The translations under genes and the position numbers were made by a program. Below, in pieces: positions 5,147-6,663 of a DNA stretch of 6,663 nucleotides (the first letter of the stretch is position 1; each line of letters starts with the position of its first letter). The notes under the pieces were generated by a model, which was not told where the DNA came from, searched no databases, and saw only the letters and a program-made list of their open reading frames with translations. Origin of the DNA: an uncultured Pseudomonadota bacterium (lineage in GTDB: Bacteria; Pseudomonadota; Gammaproteobacteria; Methylococcales; Methylomonadaceae); the NCBI GenBank assembly GCA_903904275.1, contig CAIVBX010000344.1, positions 1 to 6,663 of the forward strand, written 5' to 3'.

Positions 5147-6663
5147 AAAATGGACAAATTCCGATTCATCATGAATATGTTTTAGTCCGTGTTGCGTTAG
5201 TTTTTGTACAGATGGTTTAGCATGTTTTGAAACGCCCGAATCATCAATTTTAAAGAAACTGATAAGCTCTTGTAGTTGCACAGCTTGTCCGCTCATTTCT
5301 TCAGACGTTGCCGCTAATTCTTCAGATGATGCGGCATTTTGTTGGGTGACTTGATTAAGCTGATTCATGGCAACATTGATTTGACTTACACCAGAAGATT
5401 GTTCTTCTGATGCCGCTGTGATTTCTTGCACCAAACTAGAGGTTTTTTTAATCGACGGCACGATGGTATCGAGTAATTTGCCAGCACTTTCCGCCATGCC
5501 CACGCTGTTTTCAGCTAATGCACCAATTTCCTTTGCGGCAATTTGACTGCGTTCAGCCAATTTGCGAACTTCGGCGGCAACCACGGCAAACCCTTTTCCA
5601 TGTTCACCAGCGCGTGCGGCTTCAATGGCTGCGTTTAATGCGAGTAGGTTAGTTTGATAAGCAATGTCATCGATGATGCCAATTTTTCCCGCAATACTTT
5701 TCATTGCCGTGACGGTTTCTTTTACCGCTTCGCCACCTTGCACGGCTTCACTACTGGCTTTCGATGCCATTCCGTCGGTGACTTTGGCATTTTCAGTATT
5801 TTGGTTAATTGACGCGGACATTTGTTCAACGGCTGAACTAGTTTGTTCAACACTGCTAGCTTGTTCGCTGGTGGCTTGACTCATGTTTTGTGCGGTTGCA
5901 GACACTTCTTCGGAAGCGGAGGCAATGTTTGTTGCGGCGGTATTGACTTCGCTGATAACACTGGAAATTTTAGAAATCGTATTGTTGATGGTGTCTTTGA
6001 AATCTTTGAGTTGACCTTTGTAATCACCATTGACTGTTTTGGTCAAATCCCCTTTTTCCATTTCCATTAGAACCGATACCGCTTCGTTCAAAGGAATAAT
6101 GACGTTATCAAGTGTGTTATTTACACCTTCGATGATTTTGCGGAAATCACCTTGATGTTTGCTGGCATCGGCGCGAGTTTGCAAGCGTCCTTCAATTGCC
6201 GCAATCACTAACATATTTGCGTCATCTACCAATGCCTGAATGTTATGTTTTAGTAACATCAACCACTCATGAATTTGATCATCATTAGAGGCTTTTGCCA
6301 TTTCGGCGGTCATATCACCGTTAGCAATTTTAGTTACATACACAATTAAATCAGACAACCAATGATGCACACCATTTACAGCTTGCTTCATTTTTTCGTG
6401 GTCGCCTTTGCAAGGAATTTCCACTTTTTGACGTAAATCACCACCGCTAATTAAACTTAAAATTCGATTTCCTTCGCCAATCGGTAACAAAATGGCATCG
6501 AGCATGTCATTTACGCCTCCAATTACGTCAGCATACGCGCCTTGGAATTGTTCAGGTTTGCCGCGTTCTGCTAATTGTCCGTCGCGTGAAGCAATCGTGA
6601 GTCGTTGCAACTCTTTTTGTAGACTTTGCAAGGTAGTTGCGACCACATTCACTGCTTGCTTCA
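5144..6663 (-). CDS. Poly-HAMP methyl-accepting chemotaxis protein (5' end outside window)
   Basis: A chemoreceptor, probably cytosolic in its visible part: 505 full codons with no membrane helix. The frame is open to the window edge. An in-frame GTG at 6650-6652 is unlikely to be the start: the codons before it are AAG CAA GCA, they continue a HAMP-like helix, and no ribosome site is seen. Numbering from AAG at 6661, HAMP-like modules run about 1-57 (GQLAERGKPEQFQGAY), 59-106 (GGDLRQKVEIPCKGDHEKM), 107-145 (NGDMTAEMA), 146-188 (GRLQTRADASKHQGDF) and 189-237 (EKGDLTKTVNGDYKGQL). The signalling hairpin follows (about 238-470, with the AIEAARAGEHGKGF tip), then a linker and a terminal EFVHF. 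The gene ends with TAG at 5144-5146, part of the cheW ribosome site. The last base pair of the window could complete an ATG one codon upstream of AAG, but the module structure suggests more protein beyond. Sensor input is unknown. Confidence 0.95.
   Translation of the reverse strand, partial: KQAVNVVATTLQSLQKELQRLTIASRDGQLAERGKPEQFQGAYADVIGGVNDMLDAILLPIGEGNRILSLISGGDLRQKVEIPCKGDHEKMKQAVNGVHHWLSDLIVYVTKIANGDMTAEMAKASNDDQIHEWLMLLKHNIQALVDDANMLVIAAIEGRLQTRADASKHQGDFRKIIEGVNNTLDNVIIPLNEAVSVLMEMEKGDLTKTVNGDYKGQLKDFKDTINNTISKISSVISEVNTAATNIASASEEVSATAQNMSQATSEQASSVEQTSSAVEQMSASINQNTENAKVTDGMASKASSEAVQGGEAVKETVTAMKSIAGKIGIIDDIAYQTNLLALNAAIEAARAGEHGKGFAVVAAEVRKLAERSQIAAKEIGALAENSVGMAESAGKLLDTIVPSIKKTSSLVQEITAASEEQSSGVSQINVAMNQLNQVTQQNAASSEELAATSEEMSGQAVQLQELISFFKIDDSGVSKHAKPSVQKLTQHGLKHIHDESEFVHF
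5147..5161 (-). other. C-terminal pentapeptide tether EFVHF of the upstream receptor
   Basis: The last five codons encode E-F-V-H-F, fitting x-[HFYW]-x-x-[HFYW] for CheR/CheB docking. The preceding residues (KHIHDES) match the other receptor's KHVHDES, while the linker before them is diverged, so the terminal dozen residues look selectively conserved. The docking role is inferred. Confidence 0.6.

Noticed and set aside
2976..5879. Plus-strand ORFs beginning MSSMMPI (2976-3191, 5664-5879) and those opposite cheW (4752-5021, 4907-5101)
   Set aside because: These are shadows of the paired receptor hairpins and of cheW; their similarity follows from homology of the real genes.
6650..6652. GTG as the start of the upstream receptor
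   Set aside because: The frame stays open to the window edge, the residues before it continue a HAMP helix, and there is no Shine-Dalgarno; the gene is better treated as 5' partial.

Overview
The window is a chemotaxis receptor cluster with every gene on the minus strand. Read 5' to 3' on that strand it holds: a soluble-looking poly-HAMP chemoreceptor whose 5' end lies beyond the window (5144-6663), a cheW coupling-protein gene (4631-5134), a complete 700-residue poly-HAMP chemoreceptor with no membrane segment (2453-4555), and a transmembrane chemoreceptor with a four-helix-bundle sensor and a cysteine-rich PAS domain, whose last few dozen codons lie beyond position 1 (1-2363). Coding density is very high. 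The only gaps are 75 nt (4556-4630) and 89 nt (2364-2452), and both hold regulatory-looking structure. I saw no RNA genes, insertion sequences or CRISPR repeats.

The moderately AT-rich base composition, the architecture 'many HAMP modules + standard signalling hairpin', and the C-terminal aromatic pentapeptides fit a gammaproteobacterium. The receptor style reminds me of large sulfur-oxidising gliding bacteria of the Beggiatoa/Thiotrichales type. This is recall of family style, not a database match, and it is a weak inference.

The three receptors share nearly the same cytoplasmic hairpin. The two with visible C-termini differ at about 19 of about 234 positions by eye, so they probably enter the same kind of array through the CheW encoded between them. 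Their input halves differ: one is membrane-anchored (periplasmic bundle, HAMP, PAS), one is cytosolic with about nine HAMP-like modules, and one has at least five HAMP-like modules and an unseen N-terminus. The two visible C-termini end in EFVRF and EFVHF, which fit the tether motif (x-aromatic-x-x-aromatic) that recruits the adaptation enzymes CheR/CheB.

On the regulatory side, the first receptor and cheW are translationally coupled: the TAG stop is part of the cheW Shine-Dalgarno. The 75-nt gap carries a possible sigma70-type promoter and a small hairpin. The 89-nt gap carries a near-consensus sigma54 (-24/-12) promoter lying in one arm of a 12-bp inverted repeat, so the transmembrane receptor probably has its own RpoN-dependent promoter. 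I do not see an unknown multi-gene system. The least ordinary features are the sigma54 site inside the dyad, the almost identical duplicated di-HAMP blocks with evenly spaced cysteines, and the cysteine cluster in the PAS domain.
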